A stretch of 64,000 nt of DNA from Halopseudomonas phragmitis (GCF_002056295.1 NZ_CP020100.1:1821501-1885500), one strand, 5' to 3'. Positions 47,455 through 56,506 are shown, counted from the stretch's first letter. The notes: a model not told the origin generated them from the letters alone. Made by a program: numbers and translations.

Positions 47455-47779
47455 AGGTGGGTTGGGTGATTCCCGGGAGGCGGGAGCATCCGCTCCCGCG
47501 GCGAACTGTCGTGCAGCACCTACCTGGAGCAGATGCTCCAGGCTCCCGGGAAAACCCAAAGCCCAGGAAACTCTCGGGCAGCAAATTATTACCCCATATG
47601 TCCATCGTCTCGTTGCGCCCAAACCCTCGTGCTCTGCCTTTTTCAGCACTCATGGCCCTGGGCCACAGCACTATTGTGCCGGTACCACGAAAGCCGACCG
47701 CGGTTTGCGTACCGCGCCCCTGGGTCCTACCCTGACCCTGTCAGCTTGATCGACAACGGGCAAACACACGAGGAGGCTT
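47455..47779. other. Gap between LysR gene and semialdehyde dehydrogenase gene
   Basis: These 325 bp hold REP copy E (47473-47550). The remaining 200 bases should carry the promoter of the catabolic genes. No strong promoter or LysR-type T-N11-A palindrome stands out. Confidence 0.5.
47473..47550 (-). repeat. Two-hairpin REP element, copy E (reverse orientation)
   Basis: The order of hairpins is reversed: CGGGAGCATCCGCTCCCG comes first, then CCTGGAGCAGATGCTCCAGG, bounded by CCGGGAGG and CTCCCGGG. Confidence 0.85.
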
Positions 47780-49240
47780 ATGTCACTCTCCCGGTTGAGT
47801 TCGCTACGTTTGTTTCGCCAGCAGTGCCATGTCGGCGGTACTTGGGTAGACGCAGAAGACGGCAGCACCATCGAGGTCGATAATCCCGCCAGCGGCGAGG
47901 TGTTCGGTCGCATTCCTTCCCTCACGGCGGCGCAGGTCGAGGCCGCGATCGATACCGCGCAATCCGCTTTCATCGACTGGCGTGCGCGTACCGCGCAGCA
48001 GCGTGCCGATATGTTGCTGCGCTGGCACGATCTGGTGCTGGCAAACCGTGAGGACATCGCCATTCTGATGACCCTGGAGCAGGGCAAGCCATTGGCCGAG
48101 GCGCAGGGCGAGGTGGATTATGCCGCGTCTTTCCTGCGCTGGTTTGCCGAGGAAGCGCGGCGGGTCTATGGCGAGACCATTCCCGGCGCCAAGCCGGGCC
48201 AGCAGATCGTCGTGCTGCGCCAGCCGGTCGGGGTCACATCGGCCATTACGCCGTGGAATTTCCCGGCTGCGATGATTACCCGCAAGGCCGGCGCTGCCCT
48301 GGCGGCGGGTTGCAGCATGATCGTCAAGCCGGCCGAGGCTACCCCCTATACGGCGCTGGCGCTGGCTGTACTGGCCGAGGAGGCCGGGTTGCCGCCTGGG
48401 GTGTTCAATGTCATCACTGGCGAGGCCAAACTGATTGGCCAGGTACTGACCGCCAGTCCGGTGGTGCGCAAGCTCAGTTTTACTGGCTCGACAGCGGTTG
48501 GCCGGCAGTTGATGGCGCAATGTGCCGAGCATATCCAGAAGGTCTCGCTGGAGCTGGGTGGCAATGCGCCGTTCATTGTGTTCGAAGATGCCGACCTGGA
48601 CCGTGCCGTTGAAGGCGCCATGGCCAGCAAGTTCCGCAATACCGGCCAGACCTGCGTCTGCGCCAACCGTTTCCTGGTGCAGCGCAGCGTGCACGAGGCG
48701 TTTGTCGACAAGCTGGCGGCGGCCATGGCCAAGCTGCGGCTGGGTAACGGCTTTGAGCCGGGTGTAACCCAGGCGCCGCTGATCAACCAGGCGGCGGTGC
48801 GCAAGGTGCAGCAGCATTACCGTGATGCGCTGGACAAGGGCGCACGGCACGTCAGTGGTGCAGTACCGGATGGCGGGCAGGGCAACTTCGTCGAGCCGGT
48901 GCTGATCACCGAGGTGAACCCGAGCATGCAGCTGTGTCACGAAGAAACCTTTGGCCCGCTGGCGGCAGTGATGCCGTTCGACACCGAGCAGCAGGCCATC
49001 GAATTGGCCAATGCCACGCCCTACGGGTTGGCGGCCTATTTCTATAGCCGTGACGTTCACCGCTGCTGGCGCGTTGCCGAGGCGCTTGAGGCCGGCATTG
49101 TTGGCGTCAATGAAGGCGCGATCTCCAATCCGGCGGCGCCCTTTGGCGGCGTCAAGGCTTCGGGCCTGGGGCGTGAGGGTTCGCGTCACGGGCTGGAGGA
49201 ATACACCGAACTCAAGTACCTGTGCATGGGGGCGGGCTGA
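47780..49240 (+). CDS. NAD(P)-dependent succinate-semialdehyde dehydrogenase-like enzyme (GabD family)
   Basis: A 486-residue aldehyde dehydrogenase. TPWNFPAAMITRKAGAALAA is the cofactor-binding region, SFTGSTAVGRQL the Rossmann turn, VSLELGGNAPFIVFEDADLD carries the general base Glu, and NTGQTCVCANRF the catalytic Cys (about residue 288). The overall pattern fits GabD, which oxidises succinate semialdehyde to succinate, but related enzymes act on glutarate semialdehyde and others. GAGGAGG precedes the ATG. Its stop overlaps the next gene by one base. Confidence 0.9.
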   Translation: MSLSRLSSLRLFRQQCHVGGTWVDAEDGSTIEVDNPASGEVFGRIPSLTAAQVEAAIDTAQSAFIDWRARTAQQRADMLLRWHDLVLANREDIAILMTLEQGKPLAEAQGEVDYAASFLRWFAEEARRVYGETIPGAKPGQQIVVLRQPVGVTSAITPWNFPAAMITRKAGAALAAGCSMIVKPAEATPYTALALAVLAEEAGLPPGVFNVITGEAKLIGQVLTASPVVRKLSFTGSTAVGRQLMAQCAEHIQKVSLELGGNAPFIVFEDADLDRAVEGAMASKFRNTGQTCVCANRFLVQRSVHEAFVDKLAAAMAKLRLGNGFEPGVTQAPLINQAAVRKVQQHYRDALDKGARHVSGAVPDGGQGNFVEPVLITEVNPSMQLCHEETFGPLAAVMPFDTEQQAIELANATPYGLAAYFYSRDVHRCWRVAEALEAGIVGVNEGAISNPAAPFGGVKASGLGREGSRHGLEEYTELKYLCMGAG

Positions 49241-50370
49241 TGGCCGAGCTGCCGCGCAAGCGTATTGCTCTGATGCCGGGGGATGGCATCGGGGTCGAGG
49301 TCATGCAGGCCACCGAGCAGGTGCTCACTGTTCTGCGCGAACGCGAGGCTCTGGCGCTCGACTGGCAACGCCTGGACTGGCCAAGTACCGCCTGGCACCA
49401 AATGCACGGACGCATGATGCCGGACGATGCGCTGGATCAGGTACGCGCCTTCGATGTGCTGCTGCTCGGCGCGCTGGGTGACCCCGGTCCGCTCAGTGAC
49501 GCAGGACGTTACCGGCTGCCGGACGGGGTATCACTGGAGCCGCTGCTGCGTTTTCGCAAGGGTCTGGATCTGTGGGCCTGCGAGCGCCCGGCCCGGCTGC
49601 TGCCCGGGGCGCCACGTTACCTGGCCGATCCGCGTGCGGCCGAAGTCGATATGCTGGTGATCCGTGAAAACAGCGAAGGTGAGTATGTCGGTCAGGGTGG
49701 GAGACTGCATCCGGGCACGCCGCATGAGGTGGCCACGCAGCTTGAGGTCTTTACCCGCGCCGCGACCGAACGGCTGATCCGGCATGCCTTCTCACGCGCC
49801 CGTCAGCGTCTGGCCCAGCGCGGGGAGAGCCGGCGTTTCCAGTGTGCCGACAAGGGCGAGGCTCACGCGCAGGTTTGCCTGATCACCAAGCGTAATGCTC
49901 AGCCGGCCTGGGGTGAGCTGTATAGCGAAGTGTTCGCCGAGGTGGCGTTGGAGTTTCCCGAGATTGGTATCCATCACGAACTGGTCGATGCCGCCTGTAT
50001 GAAATTCGTGCAATGCCCGTGGCAGTTTGATGTGGTGGTCGCCAGCAACCTGCATGGCGACATTCTCACCGATCTGGCGGCGGTGCTGTCTGGCGGTCTG
50101 GGGTTGGCGCCCTCGTGCAATATCAATCCGGCCCGCCGCGATACCCCGGCTTTGTTTGAACCGACCCACGGCAGCGCTCCGGACATTGCCGGTCAGGGTC
50201 TGGCTAATCCGGCGGCGATGCTGTTGACCACGGCGATGCTGCTCGAGTGGTTGGGTTTTGTGGCCGCTGCCGAGCGCCTGCGCGTGGCCGTTGCGCGTGA
50301 CCTGCTCAGTGCGTCAGGGCAGTCACGCAGCTGCGCGGCTGTTACCGCTGGGGTGATCGCCCAACTTTAG
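49240..50370 (+). CDS. Isocitrate/isopropylmalate dehydrogenase family, tartrate/D-malate dehydrogenase-like
   Basis: A 376-residue beta-decarboxylating dehydrogenase. IALMPGDGIGVEVM is the N-terminal motif, LVIRENSEGEYVGQGGRLHP followed by GTPHEVATQLEVFTRAATER fits the tartrate/D-malate branch better than LeuB, and SNLHGDILTDLAAVLSGGLG with EPTHGSAPDIAGQGLANPAA is the metal and NAD region. The substrate is probably a 2-hydroxy acid such as D-malate or tartrate, but that is inference. The ATG at 49240 shares its A with the upstream stop (TGATG). Confidence 0.85.
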   Translation: MAELPRKRIALMPGDGIGVEVMQATEQVLTVLREREALALDWQRLDWPSTAWHQMHGRMMPDDALDQVRAFDVLLLGALGDPGPLSDAGRYRLPDGVSLEPLLRFRKGLDLWACERPARLLPGAPRYLADPRAAEVDMLVIRENSEGEYVGQGGRLHPGTPHEVATQLEVFTRAATERLIRHAFSRARQRLAQRGESRRFQCADKGEAHAQVCLITKRNAQPAWGELYSEVFAEVALEFPEIGIHHELVDAACMKFVQCPWQFDVVVASNLHGDILTDLAAVLSGGLGLAPSCNINPARRDTPALFEPTHGSAPDIAGQGLANPAAMLLTTAMLLEWLGFVAAAERLRVAVARDLLSASGQSRSCAAVTAGVIAQL

Positions 50371-50450
50371 GAGCGCTCTGCGAGCGCGAACAGCAGTACT
50401 GCAAATTGAATACGCGGCCGCAGGCCGCCACACTGCAACAGGAGTCAGTC

Positions 50451-51704
50451 ATGAGTCATCTGTCGCCGCTGCTGAAACAAGCCACCCAGGTCTGCGCCGA
50501 ACGCGGTCAGGGGAGCTGGCTGTATGACGTCAACGGCAAGGCCTATCTGGATTTTACCTCGGGCATTGGTGTGACCTCGACCGGCCATTGTCATCCGACC
50601 GTGGTTGAGGCCGCCCGCGCCCAGGTCGGCAAGGTCATTCATGCTCAGTACACCACGGTAACTCACCCGCCGATGCTTGAGCTGACCGACCGCCTGGTGG
50701 AGAAAATGCCCGCTGAGATTGACGCGGTGGCGTTCAGCAATTCCGGCTCTGAGGCGGTGGAAATGGCCCTGCGTCTGGCGCGTCAGGCCACTGGCCGAGC
50801 CAACGTGATTGTTTTCAACGGCGGCTTTCATGGTCGCACCATGGCTGCTGCCTCGCTAACCACTTCGGGCACCAAGGTGCGCAGCGGCTTTCACCCAATG
50901 ATGGCTGGGGTGGTGGTGGCGCCGTTTCCGCATGCCTGGCGCTATGGCTGGAGCGAGCAGGAAGCCACCGAGTTCTGCCTGCGCGAGCTGGATCATATCT
51001 TCAAGACCCAGTCGGCGCCTGATGACACCGCGGCCATGCTGATCGAGCCGGTACAGGGCGAGTACGGCTACTACCCGGCCAACACGGCCTTCATGCAGGG
51101 GCTTGCTGAGCGCTGCCGTCAGCACGGCATCTTGCTGATCTGCGATGAAATTCAGGCTGGCTATGGGCGCACCGGCAAATTCTGGAGCCACCAGCACTTC
51201 GCCGTGCAGCCGGATATCGTGATTACCGCCAAGGGGCTGGCCAGCGGGTTTCCGCTGTCGGCCATCGCTGCGTCCGAAGCGCTGATGCGCCGTGGCGCAC
51301 CCGGCTCGCAGGGCGGCACTTACGGCGCTAATGCGGTGGCCTGCGCGGCGGCCCTGGCAACGCTGGAGGTGATCGAACACGAGCAGTTGGTCGATAACGC
51401 CGCTCAGCGCGGGCAGCAGTTGCTGGAACAATTGCAGGCGCTACAGCGCCAGCATCCGCTGATCGCCACCATCCGTGGCAAGGGCCTGATGCTGGGGATG
51501 GAGATAGCTGAAAGCCGCCTCCAGCCGCGTGCCGATATCGCCGCCCGGCTCACCGCCGCCTGCGAGCAGCAGGGGCTGTTGCTGCTGCGCTGTGGCATCG
51601 ACGGCCAGATTGTGCGCTGGTTGCCGCCGCTGGTGGTCAGCGAGGCCGACATCAATGAGGGTGTGGCGCGCTTTGAACGCGCCTTGCAGGAGATCGCGGC
51701 ATGA
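50451..51704 (+). CDS. Class III (omega-amino acid) aminotransferase, GabT-like
   Basis: A 417-residue PLP enzyme. The class III pattern is clear: FSNSGSEAVEMALRLARQAT, VFNGGFHGRTMAAASLTTSG, LLICDEIQAGYGRTGKFWSH and the PLP lysine in VITAKGLASGFPLSA (about residue 263). It would move an amino group from an omega-amino acid (4-aminobutyrate or similar) to 2-oxoglutarate, giving a semialdehyde for the dehydrogenase at 47780. The ATG at 50451 has AGGAG 7 bases upstream. It overlaps the next gene by ATGA. Confidence 0.88.
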   Translation: MSHLSPLLKQATQVCAERGQGSWLYDVNGKAYLDFTSGIGVTSTGHCHPTVVEAARAQVGKVIHAQYTTVTHPPMLELTDRLVEKMPAEIDAVAFSNSGSEAVEMALRLARQATGRANVIVFNGGFHGRTMAAASLTTSGTKVRSGFHPMMAGVVVAPFPHAWRYGWSEQEATEFCLRELDHIFKTQSAPDDTAAMLIEPVQGEYGYYPANTAFMQGLAERCRQHGILLICDEIQAGYGRTGKFWSHQHFAVQPDIVITAKGLASGFPLSAIAASEALMRRGAPGSQGGTYGANAVACAAALATLEVIEHEQLVDNAAQRGQQLLEQLQALQRQHPLIATIRGKGLMLGMEIAESRLQPRADIAARLTAACEQQGLLLLRCGIDGQIVRWLPPLVVSEADINEGVARFERALQEIAA

Positions 51705-52645
51705 CCGATGTACTGCTGTTAATGGCCCCTGAAGACACCGAGTTGCCTGGTCTGGATGGTTTGCCGGCAAGCGTGCGGCTGCGCTGCGTGCAGGATGAGG
51801 ACGCCTTGCGCCAGGCCTTGCCCGAGGCGGAGGTGCTGGTAGTGACGGACTTTCGTTCTGGCCTGCTTGAGCGCTGCTGGCCAGCCCAAAATCGCCTGCG
51901 CTGGGTGCATGCCACCAGTGCCGGGGTCGATGCACTGATGTTCCCGGCGCTTTGGGATAGTCCTGTCACCATCACCAATGCGCGCGGGCTGTTTGATCGG
52001 GGCATTGCCGAGTATGTACTCGGCGCGGTGCTGATGTTCGCCAAGGACACTCTCGGCAATCTGCGGTTGCAGCGGCATCGTCAGTGGCAACACCGCGATA
52101 CCGAATTGATCGAGCAGCGCCGGGTGCTGGTGGTCGGCGCCGGTTCGATTGGTGGTGAGGTGGCCACGCTGCTGCGCGCCGTGGGCATGCAGGTGGTCGG
52201 CCTGGCGCGCACGGCGCGCGCCGATGCGCGCTTTGATGCGGTGCATGCCAGTGCGGCGTTGCCTGAGCAGTTGGCGCTGGCCGATTTCGTGGTCATCACC
52301 GCGCCGCTGACCGACGACACCCGCGGCCTGTTCAACGACCAGGCGTTTGCCGCGATGAAGCCCGGCGCGCGGCTGATCAATGTTGGCCGTGGGTCGATTG
52401 TCGATACCGCCGCGCTGTTGCGTGCGCTGGAGCGGGGGCAGCTAAGCGGCGCCGCGCTGGATGTCTTCGAGCAGGAACCGTTGCCCGAGGATCACCCGCT
52501 GTGGCAGCAACCCAACGTGATGATCTCTGCCCATATGGCCGGTGACTTTCTCGGCTGGCGCCGGGCGTTGGGCGAGCAGTTCGTTACCAACTTCCTGCGC
52601 TGGCAGGCCGGGGAGGCACTGCATAACCGGGTGGAGCGGGGGTAA
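51701..52645 (+). CDS. D-isomer specific 2-hydroxyacid dehydrogenase
   Basis: A 314-residue NAD(P)-dependent enzyme of the GhrA/phosphoglycerate dehydrogenase family. The Rossmann motif is VLVVGAGSIGGEVATLLRAV (about residue 142), followed by KPGARLINVGRGSIVDTAAL with the conserved Arg, and LDVFEQEPLPEDHPLW with the Glu of the active site. The expected His sits in MISAHMAGDF. It reduces a 2-oxo acid or oxidises a D-2-hydroxy acid; the substrate is unknown. It overlaps the aminotransferase gene by ATGA. Confidence 0.88.
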   Translation: MTDVLLLMAPEDTELPGLDGLPASVRLRCVQDEDALRQALPEAEVLVVTDFRSGLLERCWPAQNRLRWVHATSAGVDALMFPALWDSPVTITNARGLFDRGIAEYVLGAVLMFAKDTLGNLRLQRHRQWQHRDTELIEQRRVLVVGAGSIGGEVATLLRAVGMQVVGLARTARADARFDAVHASAALPEQLALADFVVITAPLTDDTRGLFNDQAFAAMKPGARLINVGRGSIVDTAALLRALERGQLSGAALDVFEQEPLPEDHPLWQQPNVMISAHMAGDFLGWRRALGEQFVTNFLRWQAGEALHNRVERG

Positions 52646-52658
52646 ACCTTGGGGTGTT

Positions 52659-52738
52659 CCTGGGTGCCTCGAGCATTTGCTCGAGCTAGGTGGTGCACGG
52701 AGGTTCGCTGCGGGAGCAGATGCTCCCGCCCCCCGGGA
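52659..52738 (+). repeat. Two-hairpin REP element, copy F
   Basis: The first stem is CCTCGAGCATTTGCTCGAG, the second CGGGAGCAGATGCTCCCG. The middle pair of the first stem changed on both sides (G:C to C:G) compared with copy A, which keeps the hairpin. Confidence 0.82.
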
Positions 52739-52795
52739 GCGTTGCCTGGCGTTTGTTTGTCGTTATGACCTCTTGAACCAACACAGGAGAAGCCC

Positions 52796-54205
52796 ATGTC
52801 CCACGAGATTCTCGCCCTGACCGCCGTCGAGTTGTTGCAGCACTATCGTGACAAACGCCTGTCGCCGGTTGAGGTGGCGACGGCCATGCTCGATCAGATC
52901 GAGCGCGTGGACGATCATACCAACGGCTTCTGTCTGGTCGATCGTGACACCAGCCTTGGGTTGGCGCGCGAGGCCGAGCAGCGTTACCTGCACGGTGAGG
53001 CACAGGGGCTGCTCGACGGCGTGCCGGTGGCGGTAAAGGATGTGTTTCTCACTCCCATGTGGCCGACGCTGCGAGGCTCGCGCACGGTTGATCCGGCCAC
53101 GACGCTGAACAAGTCGGCACCCACCACGGCCGCGCTGGCGCGCCATGGCTATGTACCGATCGGCAAGACCACCACGCCGGAGCTGGGCTGGAAAGGGGTA
53201 ACCGACAACCCCATCGACGGTGTCACCAACAACCCCTGGAACCCGGAGCGCACCGCTGGTGGTTCCAGTGGTGGCAGTGCGGTGGCGGTGGCGCTGGGGA
53301 TGGCGCCGCTGGCGCTGGGTACCGATGCCGGTGGGTCGATCCGCATTCCGGCTGCGTTTTGCGGAATTGTCGGGCTCAAGCCGTCGTTCGGTGAAGTGCC
53401 GCACTGGCCGGCCAGCCCCTTTGGCACGCTGGCGCATGCCGGGCCGATGACCTGGACGGTCGAGGACTGCGCGCTGATGATGAATGTGCTGACCGAGGCC
53501 GATCATCGTGATACCCACGCCATTCCCCGGCGTGGCATCGATTATCTGGCGGAACTCAAGGGCGGGGTGCGCGGGCTGAAAATTGCCTACAGCCCGAACC
53601 TTGGTTATGTCGATGTCGATCCCGAGGTGGAGGCTGCTGTGGCTGAGGCGGTTAAGGTGTTCGAGCAACTGGGTGCCGAGGTGGTGCGCGTCGATCCCGG
53701 TTTCAGTGATCCGTTGGCCGCTTTCGGGCATCTGTTCTATGGCGGCGCGGCCAATGCCATGCGTGATCTGGGGCCGAAGAAGCGTGAGCTGATGGACCCG
53801 GCGTTGGTCAGCGTGGCCGAGCGCGCCGCCAAGCTCAGCATGCTTGACTACATGGGGGCGGTGAACGAGTCGATGGCGCTGCGCGAACGCATGGCCAACT
53901 TCCATCAGAAGTACGATCTGCTGCTGACACCGACGCTGCCGATCACCGCCTTCAAGACCGGGCGGGAAGTACCCGAGGACTGGCCGCACACCCGCTGGCC
54001 GACCTGGACCCCGTTTACTTACCCATTCAACATGACCGGCCAGCCGGGCCTGTCGGTGCCCTGCGGGTTCGACAACCAGGGTTTGCCGATTGGCCTGCAA
54101 CTGGTCGGCGCACGCTTCAATGATGCCCTGGTGCTGCGCGCCGGGCATGCCTACCAGCAGGCCGCGCCGCTGACCGCGCGACGACCGCCGCTATTTCACT
54201 CCTGA
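52796..54205 (+). CDS. Amidase (amidase signature family)
   Basis: A 469-residue amidase signature enzyme with the full Ser-cisSer-Lys triad: Lys81 in PVAVKDVFLT, Ser157 in TAGGSSGGSAVAVALG and Ser181 in LGTDAGGSIRIPAAF. It hydrolyses a C-N amide bond; these enzymes range from acylamide to lactam-derived substrates, so the substrate is open. A GGAG lies 8 bases before the ATG. It lies 13 bp before an aminotransferase gene, so the two are probably cotranscribed. Confidence 0.9.
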   Translation: MSHEILALTAVELLQHYRDKRLSPVEVATAMLDQIERVDDHTNGFCLVDRDTSLGLAREAEQRYLHGEAQGLLDGVPVAVKDVFLTPMWPTLRGSRTVDPATTLNKSAPTTAALARHGYVPIGKTTTPELGWKGVTDNPIDGVTNNPWNPERTAGGSSGGSAVAVALGMAPLALGTDAGGSIRIPAAFCGIVGLKPSFGEVPHWPASPFGTLAHAGPMTWTVEDCALMMNVLTEADHRDTHAIPRRGIDYLAELKGGVRGLKIAYSPNLGYVDVDPEVEAAVAEAVKVFEQLGAEVVRVDPGFSDPLAAFGHLFYGGAANAMRDLGPKKRELMDPALVSVAERAAKLSMLDYMGAVNESMALRERMANFHQKYDLLLTPTLPITAFKTGREVPEDWPHTRWPTWTPFTYPFNMTGQPGLSVPCGFDNQGLPIGLQLVGARFNDALVLRAGHAYQQAAPLTARRPPLFHS

Positions 54206-54218
54206 TCCGGAGGTGCCC

Positions 54219-55424
54219 ATGCCGCTGAGCAACATGGATATCGAGATGTACGAATCCGAGGATCCGATCTGGAATCCGGCGCTGCGCACTATGCCGATTC
54301 CCGGGATCCGCAAGATGGTCAATCTGGCTGCCAGCCTGCCGGATGTGATTCACCTGTCGATCGGTCAGCCGGATTTGCCGGCGCCGGATACGGTGATTAA
54401 TGCCGCCGTCGAGGCGTTCCAGGCCGGGCAGACCGGCTATACCATGGATGCCGGCCTGCCGGAGCTGCTCGAATCACTGGCGCTGTACTACGGTGAGCGC
54501 TACCAGCGGCCGCTGACGGCGGACAATATCCTGGTCACCACCGGCGCCACAGAAGCGGTGTACCTGGCGTTGACTTCGGTGTCTGCGCCGGGGCGGCACT
54601 TCATTGTGCCGGACCCGGCATTTATGCTCTATGCACCGTTGATCCGCATGAACGGTGGCGAGGTGACCGAAGTCCCGACCCGCGCCGAGCACAACCACCA
54701 GCTCGATCCGCAGGAAGTGCTCGATGCCATCCAGCCCAACACCTATGCGATCGTGCTCAACTCACCAAGCAACCCGACCGGCACCCTGTACCCGAAGGAA
54801 ACTCTGGAGGCGATCCTGCAGGAGGCGGCCTACCGCGATATCCATGTGATCAGCGACGAGGTTTACGATCACCTGATCTACGACGGCAAGACCTATCCTT
54901 CGGTCTTGGCCAGTTGCAGCGACCTGGACAACGTCATGGTCATCAGCAGTTTTTCCAAGACCTACAGCATGGCTGGGTTGCGTATTGGCTGGCTGATCGC
55001 CAGCCAGGCGGCTATCAAGAAGTTGCGGCGCTACCATATGTTCACTACTACCGTGGCCAATACTCCGTGCCAGTGGGCCGGAGTGGCGGCGTTGCATCAC
55101 GGTCGGGAGTTTATCGACGGCATGCTGGCCGAGTACACCCGCCGGCGTGACCGTATTGTCGAGCTGGTTGAGCAGACGCCATGGCTGACCGGCTACAAGC
55201 CTGAAGGTGCTTTTTACCTGTTCCCCTCGTTGCCAGATGGAGTCAACGGCACCAACGTGGCGCTGCGACTGCTTAAGGAAACTGGCGTGTGCACCATCCC
55301 CGGCGAAACCTTTGGCAATCACTGCAGCAACGCCCTGCGTCTCAGCTACTCGACCTCGCTGGACAAGATCGAACAGGCCTTTGAGCGGATTATTCCGTGG
55401 ATGGAGAAGCAGGATTTTGGTTGA
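54219..55424 (+). CDS. Class I/II PLP-dependent aminotransferase
   Basis: A 401-residue aspartate-aminotransferase-like protein. SIGQPDLPAPDTVINAAVEA is the N-terminal substrate region, VLNSPSNPTGTLYPKETLEA the NPTG motif, ISDEVYDHLIYDG the Asp-Tyr pair and SSFSKTYSMAGLRIGW the PLP lysine (about residue 247). Substrate unknown. The ATG at 54219 has GGAGG 5 bases upstream; the GTG two codons earlier is less likely. Confidence 0.88.
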   Translation: MPLSNMDIEMYESEDPIWNPALRTMPIPGIRKMVNLAASLPDVIHLSIGQPDLPAPDTVINAAVEAFQAGQTGYTMDAGLPELLESLALYYGERYQRPLTADNILVTTGATEAVYLALTSVSAPGRHFIVPDPAFMLYAPLIRMNGGEVTEVPTRAEHNHQLDPQEVLDAIQPNTYAIVLNSPSNPTGTLYPKETLEAILQEAAYRDIHVISDEVYDHLIYDGKTYPSVLASCSDLDNVMVISSFSKTYSMAGLRIGWLIASQAAIKKLRRYHMFTTTVANTPCQWAGVAALHHGREFIDGMLAEYTRRRDRIVELVEQTPWLTGYKPEGAFYLFPSLPDGVNGTNVALRLLKETGVCTIPGETFGNHCSNALRLSYSTSLDKIEQAFERIIPWMEKQDFG

Positions 55425-55686
55425 GGGGTGATGGAACTCTGGGCTTCCCCGGGGTTTTGGGTTTTCCTGGGAGCCTTGAGCATCTGCTCAAGGTAAGCAT
55501 TGCACGATAGTCCGCTGCGGGAGCGGATGCTCCCGCCTCCCAGGAAGGGCCGCAGAGTGGTTCGCGGGCGGTCCGAGGTGCACCCGCCTACCAGGAATCC
55601 AAGTGTAGCTTTGTGCGTTTTCGCACATCATTCCATCGGATAGCCTGCTACATTTCGCGCTCAACGACATAACAAGGACGTATGTC
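55425..55686. other. Gap before the RAYT gene
   Basis: REP copy G fills 55466-55544. The rest (to 55686) contains no recognisable gene and should include the promoter of the transposase gene. Confidence 0.5.
55466..55544 (+). repeat. Two-hairpin REP element, copy G (upstream of RAYT)
   Basis: The first stem is CCTTGAGCATCTGCTCAAGG and the second CGGGAGCGGATGCTCCCG. The first stem differs from copy A at a compensating pair (G:C to T:A). Confidence 0.87.
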
Positions 55687-56283
55687 ATGGTACTTACCCC
55701 GGATCACAAGGGCTGGTATCTCGTTGGGCGCTTGCCCCATTGCGATAATCCCGCTGTAGCCCAGTTCATCACCTTCCGTCTGGCGGATGCTTTGCCTGTC
55801 AAAACACAGCGCAGTCTGGAGCAGGAACTCAGGCTCTTGCCTGAAAATACGCGGGAACAGAAACGCCGACAGCGCATTGAGTTCTGGCTGGATCAGGGCT
55901 TGGGCTGTTGTGCTCTGCAACACGCACAGGTGGCCCAGGTTATGGCGGATGGGTTGATGCGTTGGCAGAACAGCCGCTACAGGTTGCTAGCCTGGTGCAT
56001 CATGCCCAATCACGTTCATGTACTGATCGAGCCGCATTACTCCCTGTCGCGGATCGTTCAGAGCTGGAAAGGCTTTACCGGTCGCTGGGTCATGTTGAAC
56101 AGCAAAACGCTGGGGTTGAGGTTGCCCTTGGGCAGGTTGTGGATGCCCGGGTACTGGGATCGTTTCATTCGTGATGAGCGGCATCATCTTGCTGTGGTGG
56201 ATTACATTCACAGCAACCCGGCCAAAGCCGGGTTATGTGCAGCGCCTGAGCATTGGCCGTGGTCTAGTGCCAGTAGGAGGTAA
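55687..56283 (+). CDS. REP-associated tyrosine transposase (RAYT), IS200-like
   Basis: A 198-residue Y1 HUH-type protein. The HUH motif is in CIMPNHVHVLIEPHYSL (about residue 108), the catalytic Tyr is expected in the helix YWDRFIRDERHHLAVVDYI, and YIHSNPAKAGLC is a typical RAYT ending. RAYT proteins bind and cut single-stranded REP hairpins and are thought to spread REP elements. It is flanked by REP copy G in forward orientation and copies H1-H3 in reverse orientation, as in known RAYT loci. Length matches the family. AAGGA lies about 10 bases before the ATG. Confidence 0.93.
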   Translation: MVLTPDHKGWYLVGRLPHCDNPAVAQFITFRLADALPVKTQRSLEQELRLLPENTREQKRRQRIEFWLDQGLGCCALQHAQVAQVMADGLMRWQNSRYRLLAWCIMPNHVHVLIEPHYSLSRIVQSWKGFTGRWVMLNSKTLGLRLPLGRLWMPGYWDRFIRDERHHLAVVDYIHSNPAKAGLCAAPEHWPWSSASRR

Positions 56284-56284
56284 G

Positions 56285-56363
56285 CCCGGGAGGCGGGAGT
56301 ATCTGCTGCCGTAGCGGACTATCGTGCAATGCTTACCTTGAGCAGATGCTCAAGGTTCCCAGG
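56285..56363 (-). repeat. Two-hairpin REP element, copy H1
   Basis: A reverse-orientation copy right after the RAYT stop. The GC-rich hairpin has a change (CGGGAGTATCTGCTGCCG) that weakens the stem; the second stem is CCTTGAGCAGATGCTCAAGG. Confidence 0.82.
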
Positions 56364-56370
56364 AGAAGCC

Positions 56371-56449
56371 CCTGGGAGGCGGGAGCATCTGCTCCCGCGG
56401 CGGGCTGCCGTGCAACGCTTACCTCGAGCAGATGCTCGAGGCTCCCAGG
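56371..56449 (-). repeat. Two-hairpin REP element, copy H2
   Basis: A reverse-orientation copy with stems CGGGAGCATCTGCTCCCG and CCTCGAGCAGATGCTCGAGG, 7 bases after H1. Confidence 0.86.
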
Positions 56450-56453
56450 AACG

Positions 56454-56484
56454 CCTACCTTGAGCAGATGCTCAAGGCTCCCAG
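56454..56484 (-). repeat. Half REP element, copy H3
   Basis: Only the outer hairpin is left (CCTTGAGCAGATGCTCAAGG followed by CTCCCAGG), 4 bases after H2. Confidence 0.8.
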
Positions 56485-56506
56485 GAGAACCCCGGGAAGC
56501 GTGCAA

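Noticed and set aside
47457-47883. Short plus-strand frames of about 90-120 codons before the semialdehyde dehydrogenase gene
   Set aside because: They run through REP copy E and into the next gene; their Pro/Arg-rich sequence is the translation of the repeat.
49240-50370. LeuB (3-isopropylmalate dehydrogenase)
   Set aside because: The GEYVGQGGRLHPGT region fits the tartrate/D-malate branch, and no leu genes are near.
56285-56484. Tandem repeats as a CRISPR array
   Set aside because: The units are joined hairpins of one kind with no unique spacers of even length and no cas gene nearby.
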